Source: Christensenella sp. UBA4247 (GTDB lineage Bacteria; Bacillota; Clostridia; Christensenellales; CAG-1252). From it: a DNA stretch of 25,046 nucleotides. Below the pieces are notes generated by a model, which saw only the letters and a program-made list of their open reading frames with translations, searched no databases and had not been told where the DNA came from. Of this stretch, positions 23,189-25,046 are shown one piece after another. Location: contig DGWX01000036.1 of NCBI GenBank assembly GCA_002395405.1, positions 1 through 25,046 of the forward strand, read 5' to 3'. How positions within the stretch are numbered: position 1 is the first letter of the stretch; each line of letters starts with the position of its first letter. The translations under genes were made by a program, and so were the position numbers.

Positions 23189-25015
23189 ATGAAACTGAAT
23201 TACAAACGTACGATCAAAGTAGGACTTGCGTTCGCGATCATAATGCTGTTTTGGACGGCGTACGACTTTGTGATCCCTCTTTTGCTCGAACGCGCCTTCG
23301 GGCTTTCGAACAGTTTGCGCGGCGTGGTTATGGGAATCGACAACGTTCTTTCGCTTTTCCTTCTCCCCATTTTCGGAAAATGGTCGGATAACATTAACAC
23401 GAAAAGAGGAAAAAGAACTCCTTTCGTGTTTGTCGGAACCATCCTTGCGGTCGTTATTATGATCTTCGTTCCGATTACGGCGAGCCGCCAGCTCAAAGAC
23501 GCGAACGCACTTCGAAGCGAGATTTACAGCGTGGAAAACGCTTGCGACGATTTTTATTACGCCTCATCCTCCGGCACCGTTTACGATTCCGCGGAACAAT
23601 TCTATACGATGCTCTATTCCACCGAAGCGAAATCGGGCGTCGGGTTCGCTTATTCCGATCACGAATATTTGAAACTAAACGGAAAAAATACGCTTGAAAA
23701 TTATCTCGAAATCGCGCTTCGCGGCGTTTCGAAGATCGAAAAGAAGGGGGGCAAATATTACGTTACCGAGTTTGTCCGTTCGGGCGACGCGCTGTCTTCC
23801 GAAAAAGTTTTGATTTCCGAAAGCGAATACAAGGCGCTTAAAGCGAATAACGAAGAATACGAAAAGTTCGTGGAACCGGGCATCGCCGTCTTCGCAAGCG
23901 AAGAGGTAAACGTTAAGATCACGAGGAAACACCCCGGTCGGATCGGCGTGTATCTCGCGGTTCTTTTCCTCGTCCTCGTGGCGATGGCGTCGTTCCGTTC
24001 GCCCGCGGTTGCCTTGATGCCGGACGTAACCCCCAAACCGCTCCGTTCGCAAGCGAACGCTATGATCAATTTGATGGGCGGCATCGGAGGCGCTTTCGCG
24101 TTTATCATTTATACGGTGGCGTTTATTATATCCGAAAACAGCTTCATTCAGATCTTCGCGATCGCCGCGGCGGTCATGGTAGCGCTGCTCGTTGCCTTTT
24201 TGTTTCTCGTGGACGAGAATAAGTTCGTGAACGAATGTAAAAAGGAATGTGAAAAATACGGAATCAGCAATGACGACGAGGCGGAGGAGATCCCCCATCA
24301 TCACGCGGAAGAGAAGGGCGAAATACAGGATCAAACCTCCTTGCCTTCCGAGACGAACGGAGAGATCCTTCTGAAAAAGAAAAAACACGAGCGCGCCTAT
24401 CGACGCAGTTTCTTCTTTATTCTCGCTTCCACTTTTATGTGGTTTATGGGTTACAATGCGATCTCGTCTAACCTTTCGGTTTATTGTACGAAGGTTTTGA
24501 ACCAATCGGCGGCGATCGCGTCCGTTATTTCGGGCGCGTCTATGGCGGTATCCGCGATCGCGTTTATCCCCGTCGGCATCCTCGCCGTTAAAATCGGAAG
24601 AAGAAAGAGCGTGTTGCTCGGTTTTTCGCTCGCTGTGGTTTCGTTTGTTCTCGTTTTCCTCTTTGTAAAACCCGATCATATGGCGAAATATCTCTTCGCG
24701 ATCTTTTACCTGATCTCGGGCTTCGGACTGATCATAACGAACGTCAATACCTTCCCGATGGTTCTGGAACTTTCTTCTTCGTCCAGCGTCGGAAAGTACA
24801 CGGGTTATTATTATATTTCCACAATGAGCGCGCAAGCGATTACTCCCTTTATATCGGGGCTCGTTATGGATTACTTTGAAGATCAATATCTCTTCCTATA
24901 CGCCGCGATCTGCGTGGCGATCGCCTTCGTGTTTATGTTCTTTACGCGTTACGGCGATTCCAAGCCCGTTCCCGCGGGGTCGGCATTAGAGTATTTGGGC
25001 GCAGGCGACGACTGA
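23189..25015 (+). CDS. MFS transporter (SLC45-like) with extracytoplasmic insertion
   Basis: A 608-residue transporter. ATG 23189 follows AAAGGAG (23177-23183) and the DUF2344 gene by two bases; the longer in-frame ORF from 23090 overlaps that gene by 97 bases and is rejected. TM1-3 lie at ~10-97, with the MFS motif A-like GKWSDNINTKRGKRTP (63-78) in the cytoplasmic 2-3 loop. Residues ~98-250 are a hydrophilic ~150-residue insertion between TM3 and TM4, which by topology is outside. A segment at 270-290 (RSPAVALMPDVTPKPLRSQAN) is typical of SLC45/GPH-like sugar transporters. The central cytoplasmic loop (about 340-405) is acidic and includes HHH at 370-372. Six more TM helices follow. Sugar uptake is likely but unproven. 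Confidence 0.85.
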   Translation: MKLNYKRTIKVGLAFAIIMLFWTAYDFVIPLLLERAFGLSNSLRGVVMGIDNVLSLFLLPIFGKWSDNINTKRGKRTPFVFVGTILAVVIMIFVPITASRQLKDANALRSEIYSVENACDDFYYASSSGTVYDSAEQFYTMLYSTEAKSGVGFAYSDHEYLKLNGKNTLENYLEIALRGVSKIEKKGGKYYVTEFVRSGDALSSEKVLISESEYKALKANNEEYEKFVEPGIAVFASEEVNVKITRKHPGRIGVYLAVLFLVLVAMASFRSPAVALMPDVTPKPLRSQANAMINLMGGIGGAFAFIIYTVAFIISENSFIQIFAIAAAVMVALLVAFLFLVDENKFVNECKKECEKYGISNDDEAEEIPHHHAEEKGEIQDQTSLPSETNGEILLKKKKHERAYRRSFFFILASTFMWFMGYNAISSNLSVYCTKVLNQSAAIASVISGASMAVSAIAFIPVGILAVKIGRRKSVLLGFSLAVVSFVLVFLFVKPDHMAKYLFAIFYLISGFGLIITNVNTFPMVLELSSSSSVGKYTGYYYISTMSAQAITPFISGLVMDYFEDQYLFLYAAICVAIAFVFMFFTRYGDSKPVPAGSALEYLGAGDD

Positions 25016-25046
25016 GGCTTCGGATAGAGGCGCATTCGCTTCGTTT

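Noticed and set aside
25016..25046. Tail of the window
   Set aside because: Thirty-one bases after the MFS stop; nothing can be assigned.

Overview
The window looks like a chromosomal segment of a spore-forming, Gram-positive member of the Bacillota, most likely an uncultured Clostridia-type gut bacterium (inference). The support is: strong AGGAGG-type ribosome binding sites; sigma-A-like promoters; a SpoIVFB-type site-2 protease next to MinD and MinE; a single-chain (alpha2-type) glycyl-tRNA synthetase; and the radical SAM TIGR03960/TIGR03936 pair. TGA is used as a stop. Most of the window has balanced base composition. The first ~960 bases are clearly AT-richer and look foreign.

Layout. 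(1) 1-3757: an AT-rich gene for an unrecognised secreted protein with its own promoter, followed by an ABC-2 export cassette (permease, ATPase, permease) that ends in a terminator. (2) 3758-4271: an intergenic region holding that terminator, then an array of small hairpins joined by a constant ~10-nt linker (two copies in one orientation, three in the other), then a promoter. (3) 4272-5438: a BdhA/YqhD-type iron-dependent alcohol dehydrogenase. (4) 7749-5483, minus strand: a PRC-barrel protein and an M1-type peptidase lipoprotein, overlapping by 4 bases and sharing a terminator region with the dehydrogenase. (5) 7887-16716: a long plus-strand gene run: a DUF1858 redox protein; a membrane-anchored beta-propeller/SH3-like protein; a protein joining an RNA-polymerase alpha-CTD-like domain to WG repeats; an ABC exporter (ATPase plus permease); and a secreted Ig-like/beta-helix protein. 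(6) 16771-16956, minus: a 61-residue protein with 13 cysteines, separated from the gene facing it by a 21-bp symmetrical terminator. (7) 17039-20622: glyS, minD, minE, a 67-residue one-TM protein in the place of spoIVFA, and spoIVFB. (8) 20692-25015: radical SAM TIGR03960, TIGR03936/DUF2344 and an MFS transporter with a large extra domain.

How the genes work together. Regions 7 and 8 are an informational, division and sporulation neighbourhood like minCD-spoIVFAB-rplU of Bacillus, but modified: no minC, a MinE without its usual N-terminal membrane-targeting segment, a SpoIVFA stand-in without a peptidase-like domain, and an MFS gene where RNase G/rplU might be expected. Region 5 looks like a cell-envelope or export unit.

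The points most worth a second look are the alpha-CTD-like/WG fusion, the hairpin array with a possible second copy at the left edge of the window, the internally duplicated Cys-rich peptide, and the reduced SpoIVFA and MinE. I saw no CRISPR array, tRNA, rRNA or transposase gene.
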